A DNA stretch of 64,000 bases from WTFY01 sp965220875 (lineage in GTDB: Bacteria; Pseudomonadota; Gammaproteobacteria; UBA4575): NCBI GenBank assembly GCA_965220875.1, contig OZ244849.1, forward strand, positions 1,736,001-1,800,000, read 5' to 3'. This document shows positions 1-8,634 of the stretch, piece by piece. Made by a program: the position numbers and the translations under genes. The notes under the pieces are model-generated. The model ran no database searches. It was not told the origin of the DNA and saw only the letters and a list, made by a program, of their open reading frames with translations. Positions within the stretch are counted from its first letter, which is position 1. Each line of letters opens with the position of its first letter.

Positions 1-20
1 AAAGAGTAGCTGAATAAAGA

Positions 21-52
21 AAAGCCCCGATCTTTCAACCGGGGCTTTTTTT
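21..52. terminator. Bidirectional rho-independent terminator
   Basis: An 8-bp GC-rich stem (AAGCCCCG pairing with CGGGGCTT) with a loop of about 10 bases is followed by a T run on the plus strand. The complementary strand also ends in TTTTC. It could end a plus-strand gene lying before the window and the minus-strand repeat-protein gene that stops at 131. The same stem sequence reappears at 16073-16105. Confidence 0.85.
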
Positions 53-130
53 GGGGTATAGCTTCTACTCCAGTTCCTGAGAGTCAGTTATACCTTGGGG
101 CATCCTGCGAAACTGAAAAATTTCGCTTGA

Positions 131-718
131 TTAGTTTTTGTCTGCCGTGGCCTCTGCTACAGAAGGGGCATAGAAAGAGCTGAACATGTTTTGATAAGTG
201 CCCGGGTTAAACATCCATGCAGTGCCTTCTTGGCTGGAGTCCATGGTTGTATACAGTGGCTGGTAATACTGCGGATTCATCAGAGCGGTCATCCACTGCA
301 TATAAAATGCCGGGTTCATATACGCATACATAAACTGGTATGACTGCGGGTTCATGGGAGCGGCCATCCAATTAACATATGTCTGGGGATTCATGAACTG
401 TGCCATTGCATTCGTCAGCTTGGCAGGGTCACTGAAACTCGTCATCCAGGCTTGCCATTGATTTGGATCAATAGAGCAGTTCATAAGTGCTTGTGCAGTG
501 GCTGGGTTATTAATAGCAATCATCAATTCGTTGAATTTGGCCGGATTAGTCATTGCAGCAGCCATTGCTTCAGGGTCAGTGAATGCGGGATGTACCGTGC
601 AATTCGCTGACGGGTTTTGAGCATTGTCGCCAGTTTTGGCCAGGTCACCGAAAACAGGTGTTATCAGAAGCATTAAGAGCCCAGCGATAACCGGATAGGC
701 AAGTTTTGATAAGTTCAT
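131..718 (-). CDS. Exported tandem-repeat (Asn-Pro repeat) protein, function unknown
   Basis: A 195-residue protein. The first 23 or so residues form a signal peptide: Lys near the N-terminus, a hydrophobic stretch, then PVFG before the mature part. The mature protein is nearly all repeat. Units of 12-13 residues begin with (M/N/S/T/I)(N/D)P and usually carry an aromatic residue at unit position 6 and Trp-Met or a similar pair at positions 9-10, for example MNPQTYVNWMAAP and MNPAFYMQWMTAL. I count nine or ten units, more degenerate at the N-terminal end. Two cysteines (in NCTV and MNCS) could form a disulfide. The ATG at 718 is preferred over an upstream TTG at 748 because the signal peptide begins there. 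I do not recognise the family. Met, Trp and Tyr enrichment suggests a surface-binding or structural role, which is inference only. Confidence 0.8.
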   Translation of the reverse strand: MNLSKLAYPVIAGLLMLLITPVFGDLAKTGDNAQNPSANCTVHPAFTDPEAMAAAMTNPAKFNELMIAINNPATAQALMNCSIDPNQWQAWMTSFSDPAKLTNAMAQFMNPQTYVNWMAAPMNPQSYQFMYAYMNPAFYMQWMTALMNPQYYQPLYTTMDSSQEGTAWMFNPGTYQNMFSSFYAPSVAEATADKN

Positions 719-1253
719 TAGAGGATCCCCATTAAATGTAATTAACAATATAATTATATTCTAATATATTTTATTAGTTTGTGAAATAAAATATTTGAAT
801 GCGCATATTGTCAGGTGCTATGGCTTTGAAATATCAAAAGCTGAGTTCTGTACAATTACTGCCTCAGCCATTTGTAAGAACCTATCCGCGTCCAGCAGAA
901 AGTCAGAATAGGCGTCAGCACGTCTTGGTCTGGCGCTGTACAACCATCGAGGTATTACCAGCCAAGCTCTTGTTCATGAAAGTACCAAGGGGTGAAAAGT
1001 GCTATGGATCTTGCAAAACACATTATTGCACTGAGATGGGAGATAGTCTGATGAACCAAATCAATTCGCAAACGCCGGTCTAGGTGCTGTTCTCGACCAA
1101 TTATGTAATTGCGTATAATGTATATTATGTTAAATTAAGTAAAACAGCAGAACAAGCCAGCAAAAGGGCTAAAGACACGAGAGGCCTGCTTCAAATGCGA
1201 TTGCATCAAGCAGGGTGATAAGTATATTCAAGAATATATTCTATCTGTTTGAA
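719..1253. other. AT-rich intergenic region without a convincing gene
   Basis: 535 bases between two minus-strand genes. The only sizeable plus-strand frame (799-1083, 94 codons) has no ribosome binding site, no recognisable domain and a composition like random sequence. A TATAAT hexamer lies at 1114-1119, but I see no good -35 partner. The AT-rich part at 735-800 is a plausible promoter region for the repeat-protein gene. Confidence 0.5.
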
Positions 1254-1973
1254 TTAGCGCATATTCTGATTAATGCCGAGCATGCTGAGCCACCGGGTAT
1301 ACATTACATCAGCTAATTGATGCATCGTACTTAAACGCTCAGCAAGATCCCTGCTGATTTCAACCTCGCTTTGCACACTGTCTGAGAGTGGTTCTAGGTC
1401 ATACCCATAGACCTCAAGCCAGTCATTGAGCATGGTTGAGGTAACTTCCAGATGAGGGATGGTGGCAATGATATTGTCAATGGCAAAGGCCTGGTTTGGA
1501 TTATGAACAGTGGTGTAGAGAGGCGTGGCTCCACTAGGGATTGTCATGGCATCTTCATGCCAAAGCAGCACATCCAGAGTTTTGGGCAGTCGTGAAAACC
1601 ACTGCTTGCAGATTTCATTATCCAGAAACTCGATCGTGTGCCACCCTATTTCCTTTTTGGGCATGGTACTGATGCTTCCACCCAGAGCTTTGCTTATCAA
1701 TTGAGCGCCAAAGCAATGGCCTATGATTGGAAGGTTTTTTTCGGCTGCGTGGCATATCAGGTTTAATTCTTCGGATATCCATGGGAGCGCATCATTCACA
1801 CTCATGGTTCCTCCGAGAAATGCAAGTCCACTGATATTGTTAATGTCAGTAGGGATAGGCTCGCCCTGGTCAATGGCAACCATCTCATAGCTGAGCTGGT
1901 TTCGTTCCAGAGTTCTAATAAAGTGCCCTGCTCCAACCCAGCTGTCGTGCCTGAAAATTCGTATGGGATTCAC
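1254..1973 (-). CDS. Class I (Triad) glutamine amidotransferase-like protein
   Basis: A 239-residue protein with the GATase-1 fold of the GMP synthase-like family. The nucleophile elbow is visible as GHCFGAQ at about residues 86-92. A later WHED motif and an HLEVT motif at about 174-178 carry the candidate catalytic His and Glu. The protein stands alone, with no synthase domain attached. It lies 81 bp downstream of a GcvT-like gene on the same strand, so the two are probably cotranscribed. Stand-alone members of this superfamily include gamma-glutamyl amide hydrolases such as PuuD. Because a gamma-glutamylmethylamide pathway is encoded nearby, hydrolysis of a gamma-glutamyl amide is possible, but nothing in the sequence proves the substrate. 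Confidence 0.75.
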   Translation of the reverse strand: MNPIRIFRHDSWVGAGHFIRTLERNQLSYEMVAIDQGEPIPTDINNISGLAFLGGTMSVNDALPWISEELNLICHAAEKNLPIIGHCFGAQLISKALGGSISTMPKKEIGWHTIEFLDNEICKQWFSRLPKTLDVLLWHEDAMTIPSGATPLYTTVHNPNQAFAIDNIIATIPHLEVTSTMLNDWLEVYGYDLEPLSDSVQSEVEISRDLAERLSTMHQLADVMYTRWLSMLGINQNMR

Positions 1974-2054
1974 TGTATCAATCTCTATGCCTAGTGTGAG
2001 CAGCGGTATGTGTGCGTGGCCCTATCAGCTGTATATGGCAATGATCCCGCAAAA

Positions 2055-3164
2055 TTAGTCAATGGCAGTTCTTTTTTTCTTGGATGGATCGATAAAGGGA
2101 ATTTCTGAAGTGGTTGCGGCACATGAAACATTTTTGCCACTGACCTCAAGGCGAATTCCGCTTTGAGCAAGGTCGGGGCGAAGCTGGGCCATGGCTATGG
2201 ATTTCTTGAGAACCGGAGAAAATACAGGAGCAGTAATCACACCAACTTTCTGACCATCCAGAAAAATATCTGCATCTGGGTCCACAGCCGTATCACAATC
2301 CGCGATGATGCCGAATGTCCTGATTTTTTCCTTGCCCAAGGATTGCATGACCGCCGTTTTGCCTCGATAGTCAGCCGTTTTTTTCTTGCTTACCGCAAAA
2401 CCCAGGCCGACTTCCCAAGGTGTATTGTCTTCCATCATGTCGTATGGATAAAACAACAATGCAGCTTCTACTCGGATTGCATCAATGCAATTGAATGAGC
2501 AGGGTAAAATCCCTGCCGCGCTGCCATTTTCAAGGATGGCATCCCAGATTGGGCCAATGCTGCTGGCCTTGGCAAATATTTCGTAGCCACGTTCACCAGA
2601 GTAGCCCGTACGCGAGATCAGACACTGGTGGTCAAACAGTACAGCTGAAACTTGGTGGAAGTACTTCAGGTTTTTTACATCGGCATCTGTATGCTGATCA
2701 AGAAAGTCCATTGCCTTGGGTCCCTGCAATGAGATGTCATGCAGGTCATCGTCGAAAACAACCGTGACGTCCCTGCCCTGCGCAGACTTTTGCAATTGTT
2801 CCATGCCTGTTCCGGCACCGTGAACCATCATGACGTGGTTAGGGCACAAATGAAACATGATGCAGTCATCGGTAATACAGCCCTCTTCATTCAAAATAAG
2901 GGCGTAGGTTGACCGGCCAGGGTATACAGTCGACATGTCGCGTGTGCAGACGTGATCAACGACTTCAAGCGAGTCAGGGCCCACTACATGCACCTTTTTG
3001 AGACCTGAAACATCAAACAGGCCTGCAGAAGTACGTACGGCAAGATGCTCATCCTTCACATCCTGGTTGTATTCCCAGGGTACATCCATTCCATTCCACT
3101 CACCAAGTGGTGAACCTAGCTTCCGGTGGCGGGATTCCAGGGCTGAATGCCGTGTTACTGCCAT
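2055..3164 (-). CDS. GcvT-family aminomethyltransferase / folate-dependent demethylase
   Basis: A 369-residue protein of the glycine-cleavage T protein family, with the folate-binding aminomethyltransferase domain first and the C-terminal GCV_T barrel after about residue 280. The region around ILNEEGCITDD carries the Asp pair that in GcvT sits by the folate and the aminomethyl substrate. A start 48 bp upstream at 3212 is open, but the ATG at 3164 has a strong AGGAGG five to ten bases before it and is chosen. No gcvH, gcvP or other glycine-cleavage gene is nearby, so this is unlikely to be the housekeeping T protein. Stand-alone paralogues demethylate compounds such as dimethylglycine or DMSP. 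The substrate cannot be read from the sequence. Probably in an operon with the amidotransferase downstream. Confidence 0.8.
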   Translation of the reverse strand: MAVTRHSALESRHRKLGSPLGEWNGMDVPWEYNQDVKDEHLAVRTSAGLFDVSGLKKVHVVGPDSLEVVDHVCTRDMSTVYPGRSTYALILNEEGCITDDCIMFHLCPNHVMMVHGAGTGMEQLQKSAQGRDVTVVFDDDLHDISLQGPKAMDFLDQHTDADVKNLKYFHQVSAVLFDHQCLISRTGYSGERGYEIFAKASSIGPIWDAILENGSAAGILPCSFNCIDAIRVEAALLFYPYDMMEDNTPWEVGLGFAVSKKKTADYRGKTAVMQSLGKEKIRTFGIIADCDTAVDPDADIFLDGQKVGVITAPVFSPVLKKSIAMAQLRPDLAQSGIRLEVSGKNVSCAATTSEIPFIDPSKKKRTAID

Positions 3165-3474
3165 ACCTTCCTCCTGGAGTATGTATCGATAAGGGAATCT
3201 AAAGGCTGCCAATCATGCATCGGATGGTAACCTTGGGTAACAATTGTAAATCGAAACAGTTCATGCTGAAAAAATTAAACGTATCCGGGTCTCGAATCAA
3301 TCTGTCCTAGTGCGTACAACTTTTGCAGTATAAAGCAACAGTGCCTTGGCTGAAGCCGATTCAGCCCATGCCGCTGTCCTGCTACAATCTTGCAAGATGC
3401 TGCTTTCAATTCAACGTGATCTGGCAGATACTTGAATTGTATTCTTTAGAGTTGTACCTGGTTCCAAATGCGAA
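3165..3474. promoter_or_regulatory. Divergent intergenic region between the GcvT-like gene and the sensor kinase
   Basis: 310 bases separate two divergently transcribed genes, so promoters for both should lie here. I see a short near-repeat (GGTAACC/GGGTAAC around 3228-3240) and an AT-rich stretch near 3265-3280, but no promoter or operator I can call with confidence. Frames crossing the region are overlaps of the neighbouring genes. Confidence 0.4.
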
Positions 3475-4671
3475 ATGAACTTGTTCCCGGTCAAACACAG
3501 TAAAAAACGAAGCGTCGTCAGCTGCGAAGCGTCCTCTCCAAGATTTTTAGAGCACCCTGCTGAGCACAAACATCTGCACTTCCTCAATACTGTGCTACGG
3601 GATGTGGTCGAGAATCCGGGTTCCGTCTCCCCATTTCTGGTATTGCTGAACGAGATTGAATTCCTGACTGGTTCGGTTTCAAGTGCACTGTTCATCATCA
3701 AGGAATCCGGAGAAAAAGAACTCGTGGCGATCACCGACGAGCTGGAACTGGAAGTATTCAGCGACAGCTTGAACAATACCTCCATCGATTCGAATCACAG
3801 CACGCTGCAACCATTCGGAAAAACTGCTAGCGCCTACGATGTCATAGTGATTCGCCTGGGAGAGCGCAGTCACAACCCTCATGGCATGCTTATTCTGAAA
3901 ACACCCAAATCTGCAAGCAGAAGCATGTCGGGAGTTGAAATGGAATCCATAAGGCATGCGCTGAGTGGAATTTTGTCAAGCTCGCAGCATCTGGATGTCA
4001 GCAAGCGGCTTGCCCTGCATGAGGAAAGGGCTCTGATCGCCCGGGAGTTGCATGACTCCCTTGCGCAATCCCTCTCATACCTGAAAATACAGGTAAGCAG
4101 GCTTCAGTCCCTGCTGAAGATCAATCCGCAGTACAGTGATGAAAACATGAGTGCAATCAACGGGATTGTTGAAGAATTTCGAACCAATCTCAATGTTTCC
4201 TATAAACAGCTGCGTGAGCTGATTACCACCTTCAGGCTGGCATTGAAGAGCCGCGACCTGGCTCATGCACTGGAGGATTCAGTGGAAGAATTTGAGAACA
4301 GAAGCAGTGTTGCCGTTAGTCTGGATAACCGGCTGTCGCGCATGGATCTGGCCGTTGACGAGGAAATTCATGTTCTGCAGATCGTACGCGAGGCTGTTGC
4401 AAATGTCGTAAGGCACTCACAGGCCAGTCGCGCGGAAGTGTCATTGAGCATTTCCAGCGATGGACTGATACGCATCAATATTGATGATGACGGGGTAGGC
4501 ATGAAAAACTCGCAGGCCAGAACACACCGTCATGGATTGATCATCATGCAGCAGCGGGCCCATGAACTCGGAGGAAAATTTCGCGTTGAGACCAACCACC
4601 TTGGTGGAACGCGCATTACCGTCACGTTTTATACAAAAAGCAAAAAAAACATTCGCCAGTCTTCAGGCTAG
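3475..4671 (+). CDS. Soluble NarX/NreB-type sensor histidine kinase
   Basis: 398 residues. The first 180 or so form a probable GAF-like sensing region. The dimerisation/phosphoacceptor domain (HisKA_3) follows, with the phosphorylated His at about residue 193 in ARELHDSLAQ, then a HATPase_c domain with an N box (REAVANVVRHS), a G1 box (DDDGVGM) and a GGTRI segment near the end. This is the core of NarX/NarQ/UhpB-type kinases, but there is no transmembrane helix, periplasmic domain or HAMP linker, so the signal must be cytoplasmic. It ends 6 bp before the response-regulator gene, so the two form an operon and very probably a cognate pair. Confidence 0.9.
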   Translation: MNLFPVKHSKKRSVVSCEASSPRFLEHPAEHKHLHFLNTVLRDVVENPGSVSPFLVLLNEIEFLTGSVSSALFIIKESGEKELVAITDELELEVFSDSLNNTSIDSNHSTLQPFGKTASAYDVIVIRLGERSHNPHGMLILKTPKSASRSMSGVEMESIRHALSGILSSSQHLDVSKRLALHEERALIARELHDSLAQSLSYLKIQVSRLQSLLKINPQYSDENMSAINGIVEEFRTNLNVSYKQLRELITTFRLALKSRDLAHALEDSVEEFENRSSVAVSLDNRLSRMDLAVDEEIHVLQIVREAVANVVRHSQASRAEVSLSISSDGLIRINIDDDGVGMKNSQARTHRHGLIIMQQRAHELGGKFRVETNHLGGTRITVTFYTKSKKNIRQSSG

Positions 4672-4677
4672 ATTCCA

Positions 4678-5334
4678 ATGCAATCAGAAAATACTGTTTT
4701 GATCATCGATGATCATCCGCTTTTCCGTAAAGGTGTAGCGCAGCTCATCGAAGGCATGGGCGATGAATTCAAGCTTGTTGGTGAAGCGCAATCCGGTACA
4801 GAGGGAATCGCGCTGGCATTGGAGTACAAACCGAACCTGATATTGCTGGACTTGAATATGGAGGGTATCAGTGGAATCGAAACGCTGATCGAGCTGCGGA
4901 AACAAGATGTCAAGTCCTACGTAGTCGTGCTGACAGTCTCTGATGCGGAAGAAGACCTGGTAGCCGCCCTGCGCAACGGGGCCGACGGGTATCTGCTTAA
5001 GGACTTGGAGCCGGAAGTGTTGCAGTCAAAACTGCAAAGCGTGATAAACGGTCATATAGTGCTCGATCAGAATTTATCCGAAAAACTGGCGAGTTCCATT
5101 CGTAACGAACGGGATGTTTTGCCTGAAAATCAAAAAAGCGCCTCGCTTACACAAAGGGAAAAGGAAATCCTGGAATTGATTGCCGGTGGATGCAGCAACA
5201 AGCTGATTGCACGCAAGCTGGATATAAGCGATGGAACCGTCAAGGCCCATGTCAAGAATCTATTGAGAAAGCTCAATGTCCATTCGCGGCTTGAAGCGGC
5301 GGTTTGGGCTTTGAATCATGGTTTCGGGAAATAG
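4678..5334 (+). CDS. NarL/FixJ-family response regulator
   Basis: 218 residues with a receiver domain at the N-terminus (acidic pair D11/D12, phosphoacceptor D58 in LLDLNMEG, switch Thr in VLTVSD, Lys in LLKD) and a LuxR/NarL helix-turn-helix at the C-terminus beginning at SLTQREKEILELIAGG. It is the usual length for NarL. It starts 6 bp after the kinase gene, which fits a NarX-NarL style pair. With molybdenum-cofactor genes elsewhere in the window, control of nitrate or another electron-acceptor pathway is a reasonable inference. I cannot identify its binding sites here with confidence. Confidence 0.92.
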   Translation: MQSENTVLIIDDHPLFRKGVAQLIEGMGDEFKLVGEAQSGTEGIALALEYKPNLILLDLNMEGISGIETLIELRKQDVKSYVVVLTVSDAEEDLVAALRNGADGYLLKDLEPEVLQSKLQSVINGHIVLDQNLSEKLASSIRNERDVLPENQKSASLTQREKEILELIAGGCSNKLIARKLDISDGTVKAHVKNLLRKLNVHSRLEAAVWALNHGFGK

Positions 5335-5425
5335 GCATTTGTAAATGTGAGCACGCAGACAGGCTTATCACTAATCTTGTCAAGCATTTCCCTTTACCCT
5401 GCCTGCAGCGTTTGAGACTGCACCT

Positions 5426-7510
5426 GTGGACGGTGAATCCGACATATTAGACGGCCTGCAGCAGATTGTTTTTGAGGTGGACCGATCGGGCAAGTGGGTT
5501 TACCTGAACCCGTCATGGACTGACCTGACAGGCTATCCTGCCGATCAAATGCTTGGCACCCACTTCCTTGACCTCGTGCACCCCAAGGACCGGCCCGGTG
5601 CAGAACAATTCCTGCTCGGCCTGTACCGGCAGGGAAAACGGGAAATCAAGCCGATTACGGTCCGGTTTCTTTCCAGGCAAGACAGGCCTGTGTTCATGGT
5701 GCTGAGAGCCAATCCCGTATCTGGAACAAGGGAGGATCAAGACTCAGCCAGGATCGTCGGAACCCTCACCGAAATTACAGAGGAAATCCGCCAGCTGGAA
5801 GTTCTTGAGGCAAAGTATCGGAGTTTGTGTAACTTTGTCGACAGCTTTTCCGGCATGTTATACCGGTGTCGCAATGATGGGGACCTGACCTTCGAGTACG
5901 TGAGCACCGGTTGCCTGGAGTTGACAGGATACAGTCGTCAGCAGCTTGTCGAAAAGAATGAGATCTCATATGCAAGCATCATTCACCCTGATGACCGCCA
6001 AAGAATTCTTGAGACCATTCAATACAAATTGCACTCCGGCAAGCAGTACGAACTCACGCATCGGATTATCACTGCGGCAGGCGCAGAACGATGGGTATTC
6101 AACAGGGGTAAAGGGAATTTCTCTTCCAGTGGAGAACTGCTGTCATTCCAGGGCCTGCTGATTGATTTTGATCAGCAGAAGAAGATTCAGGAACGCAGCT
6201 TGCAGCAGTCACTCTATGACTCGGAAACCAAGCTGCTGAACAGGATTTTATTTATTGATCGCCTGGAACACTCGATAGAGAAAATCAAATGCCAAAATGG
6301 TTATTCCTTCGCATTGCTGCTGCTGAGCATTGACCAGTATTCTCAATTATTTGAAAGCCTGGGCGCTCAAAGCATTGAGTTTGTCATCACTGAAATCGGG
6401 CAAAGGATTATCGAGACCCTTAACTACCCCGTGTCCTTGTGCAGATTGCAGGAGGATCGTTTTGGAATCTTGCTTGATTCATCCGAATACAGCATCAAAA
6501 ACATCAATGCAATCATGAACCAGATTCAGGAGCAGGTTCAAACCCCCCTAACCATAGAAGAAAACGAAGTATATGTAACGGCAAGCATTGGTGTGGTCAT
6601 TGGCAATCCGGATTACGATGACAAGGAAAAAGTGCTGGCGGAAGTCCAGAATGCACTGAGCCGCGCGATCAGCCTGGGAGGCGCTCGCTACGAAATGTCT
6701 GACTTGATTACGCATGGGAAAGCTGCCCTGCAGGCACACATTGAAAAAGAACTTGAACATGCACTGGAACAGAATGACTTTCTGGTGCACTGGCAGCCCA
6801 TTATTACTCTCGAGGACAACCGCTTGTCAGGCCTTGAGGCAAGACTGGTGTGGCCGCACCCGATAAAGGGGCTTTTGTATGCCGAGCAGTTCGTGCCGAA
6901 CGCGGAAGAAACGCAACTCATCATTCCATTGTGGGAATGGATGATAAATGATGTATGCAGGCAAATCGAAAAGTGGAATAACCTGGTTTCCGAAATTCAG
7001 GAGATTACATTAAACATACAAGTGACGGGAGCGACGTTACTGGATGCGGATGTGATTTTCAGGCTTTGTCAAAAGCTCCTGCTGGTGAAGCCTGGCTTGT
7101 GCAATGTGGTAGTAGGGGTTTCCGAAAATGTACTGAGCCATGTTCCCCGGACCACAAGCAGTCTGCTGAGGCCCACGGAGAGAAAAGACATCCAGCTGAT
7201 GCTGGATGGATATGGAGGAGCTAAGACTTCCTTGTCTTTACTCCAGGATATACCGATTGAGTATGTCCGTTTAAGCCGTTCAATCGTGGAAAACTGCGTG
7301 TCAGATCATGGGAAATTTGTACGTGCCATTGCCTCGCTCACCCATAACCTTGACATTGAAATAATGGCCAATGCCGTACAATCAAGGCAGCAGCTGGAAA
7401 CACTGAAGAATGCGAATATCGATTCAGCCCAGGGTGATCATATCTCGAAGCCTGTCTCTGAAGAGGATGCCATCCAGATGCTTTCTCAGGTTGCCATTTC
7501 CAGGCATTAG
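5426..7510 (+). CDS. PAS-PAS-GGDEF-EAL protein with both catalytic domains degenerate
   Basis: 694 residues. Two PAS domains (about 8-125 and 130-255) are followed by a GGDEF-like domain (about 265-420) and an EAL-like domain (about 435-690). The GGDEF signature is replaced by QEDRF (RLQEDRFGILL). In the EAL domain the EAL motif reads EAR, the DDFG metal motif reads LDGYG, the catalytic Lys position is Arg (VRLSRS), and the AEGVE glutamate motif reads ANAVQ. From known chemistry of these families neither cyclase nor phosphodiesterase activity is expected, so a c-di-GMP-binding or protein-binding role is more likely. No transmembrane segment is evident. The start is a GTG at 5426 with a poor ribosome binding site. 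It lies 91 bp after the narL-like gene and may share its regulation. Confidence 0.88.
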   Translation: MDGESDILDGLQQIVFEVDRSGKWVYLNPSWTDLTGYPADQMLGTHFLDLVHPKDRPGAEQFLLGLYRQGKREIKPITVRFLSRQDRPVFMVLRANPVSGTREDQDSARIVGTLTEITEEIRQLEVLEAKYRSLCNFVDSFSGMLYRCRNDGDLTFEYVSTGCLELTGYSRQQLVEKNEISYASIIHPDDRQRILETIQYKLHSGKQYELTHRIITAAGAERWVFNRGKGNFSSSGELLSFQGLLIDFDQQKKIQERSLQQSLYDSETKLLNRILFIDRLEHSIEKIKCQNGYSFALLLLSIDQYSQLFESLGAQSIEFVITEIGQRIIETLNYPVSLCRLQEDRFGILLDSSEYSIKNINAIMNQIQEQVQTPLTIEENEVYVTASIGVVIGNPDYDDKEKVLAEVQNALSRAISLGGARYEMSDLITHGKAALQAHIEKELEHALEQNDFLVHWQPIITLEDNRLSGLEARLVWPHPIKGLLYAEQFVPNAEETQLIIPLWEWMINDVCRQIEKWNNLVSEIQEITLNIQVTGATLLDADVIFRLCQKLLLVKPGLCNVVVGVSENVLSHVPRTTSSLLRPTERKDIQLMLDGYGGAKTSLSLLQDIPIEYVRLSRSIVENCVSDHGKFVRAIASLTHNLDIEIMANAVQSRQQLETLKNANIDSAQGDHISKPVSEEDAIQMLSQVAISRH

Positions 7511-7644
7511 TAAGCCCGGTGGCCGGCCCCTTGCTTCCTGACTTGTGTTGAGCAGGGAGATTTTTTCAGCACCTCACAAACAGCAAATCCTCCGTGAAAC
7601 AGTTAAAATTGGCTTGATATAACCTCGTAACATTGCAGGGTCGT

Positions 7645-8403
7645 ATGATGATTAAAGGTGTGTTGCTGGACCTAAGCGGAGTCCTGTACATTGGCAACCA
7701 GCCTCTTCCAGGTGCCATCGATGCAGTGCAGTATCTTGCAAAGAGCGGTTTGCCGATACGCTATATTACGAACACAACACGCAGCCCGCGCAGTGCCATT
7801 CTGGAAAAACTTGCTGCAATGAAGCTGAAGGTTGCCTCTAGCGAGCTGTTTACAGCGCCCGTCGCTGCACACAATTACATCAAGAGGAATGGCCTGTCGC
7901 CCTACTTGCTGGTGCATGCTGACCTGCTCCCGGAATTTTCAGAATTTGACCGCAAGAATTTTGATTCGGTCTTGCTGGGAGACGCAGGAAGAGGATTTAC
8001 CTATGAAAAACTGAACGAGGCATTCCGTCTGCTGTTCAATGGGGCGCCTTTGTTTGCAATGGGCGATAATCGCTATTTCAAAGAAGAGGATGGTTTCAGC
8101 CTGGATGCAGGACCCTTTTTGCATGCACTGGAAATGGCAAGCGGAGTCAAGGCAACTGTACTGGGAAAGCCTGCGAAGGAGTTCTTCCTTGAGGCGATCC
8201 AGGAATTCAACTGCTCGCCTGGTGAGGTGGTCATGGTTGGAGATGACGTCGAAGCGGATATAAATGGTGCCTGTGAGGCGGGCCTTCAGGCCATTCTTGT
8301 CCAGACAGGAAAATATCGAGGCAGTGACGACCAGTGCATCCGCAATCCTGGTGTACGCATCGCAGAACACATTACCCAGGCAGTCAATTGGATTGCCCGG
8401 TAA
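7645..8403 (+). CDS. HAD-superfamily subfamily IIA phosphatase (HDHD2/LHPP-like)
   Basis: 252 residues. Motif I is DLSGVLY, the DxSG variant seen in HDHD2 and LHPP proteins. Motif II is the Thr in ITNTTRSP, a Lys of motif III lies in LGKPAKEFF, and motif IV is GDDVEADINGA. The large cap between motifs II and III matches the C2 cap of subfamily IIA (NagD-like). LHPP-type enzymes hydrolyse phospholysine, phosphohistidine or pyrophosphate. The bacterial substrate is usually unknown. The ATG at 7645 follows an AGGG sequence, and a TTG at 7633 is less likely. It stands alone, 134 bp after the PAS-GGDEF-EAL gene. Confidence 0.85.
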   Translation: MMIKGVLLDLSGVLYIGNQPLPGAIDAVQYLAKSGLPIRYITNTTRSPRSAILEKLAAMKLKVASSELFTAPVAAHNYIKRNGLSPYLLVHADLLPEFSEFDRKNFDSVLLGDAGRGFTYEKLNEAFRLLFNGAPLFAMGDNRYFKEEDGFSLDAGPFLHALEMASGVKATVLGKPAKEFFLEAIQEFNCSPGEVVMVGDDVEADINGACEAGLQAILVQTGKYRGSDDQCIRNPGVRIAEHITQAVNWIAR

Positions 8404-8634
8404 AGCGTGTACCCGGTCAATTTGCTCATCATCCGCAACACCCGTAGTGGAGCCAAATCCTGTTACTCAATAGGTGGTAGGCATTTCGAGCAATTGACCG
8501 GCAGTGCAATAAAACCAATTATCCCTTAGCCCTGCTCAAAGAGGCATCTGGGACCATGTAAGTGCATGGATTTGATCACCGGTATGGCAGAAGTGCGGTA
8601 CTCTGAAAGCAGTATAGTAATATAGGAACCTTTC

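Noticed and set aside
799..1083. 94-codon plus-strand frame before the amidotransferase gene
   Set aside because: No ribosome binding site, no domain and a composition like non-coding DNA.
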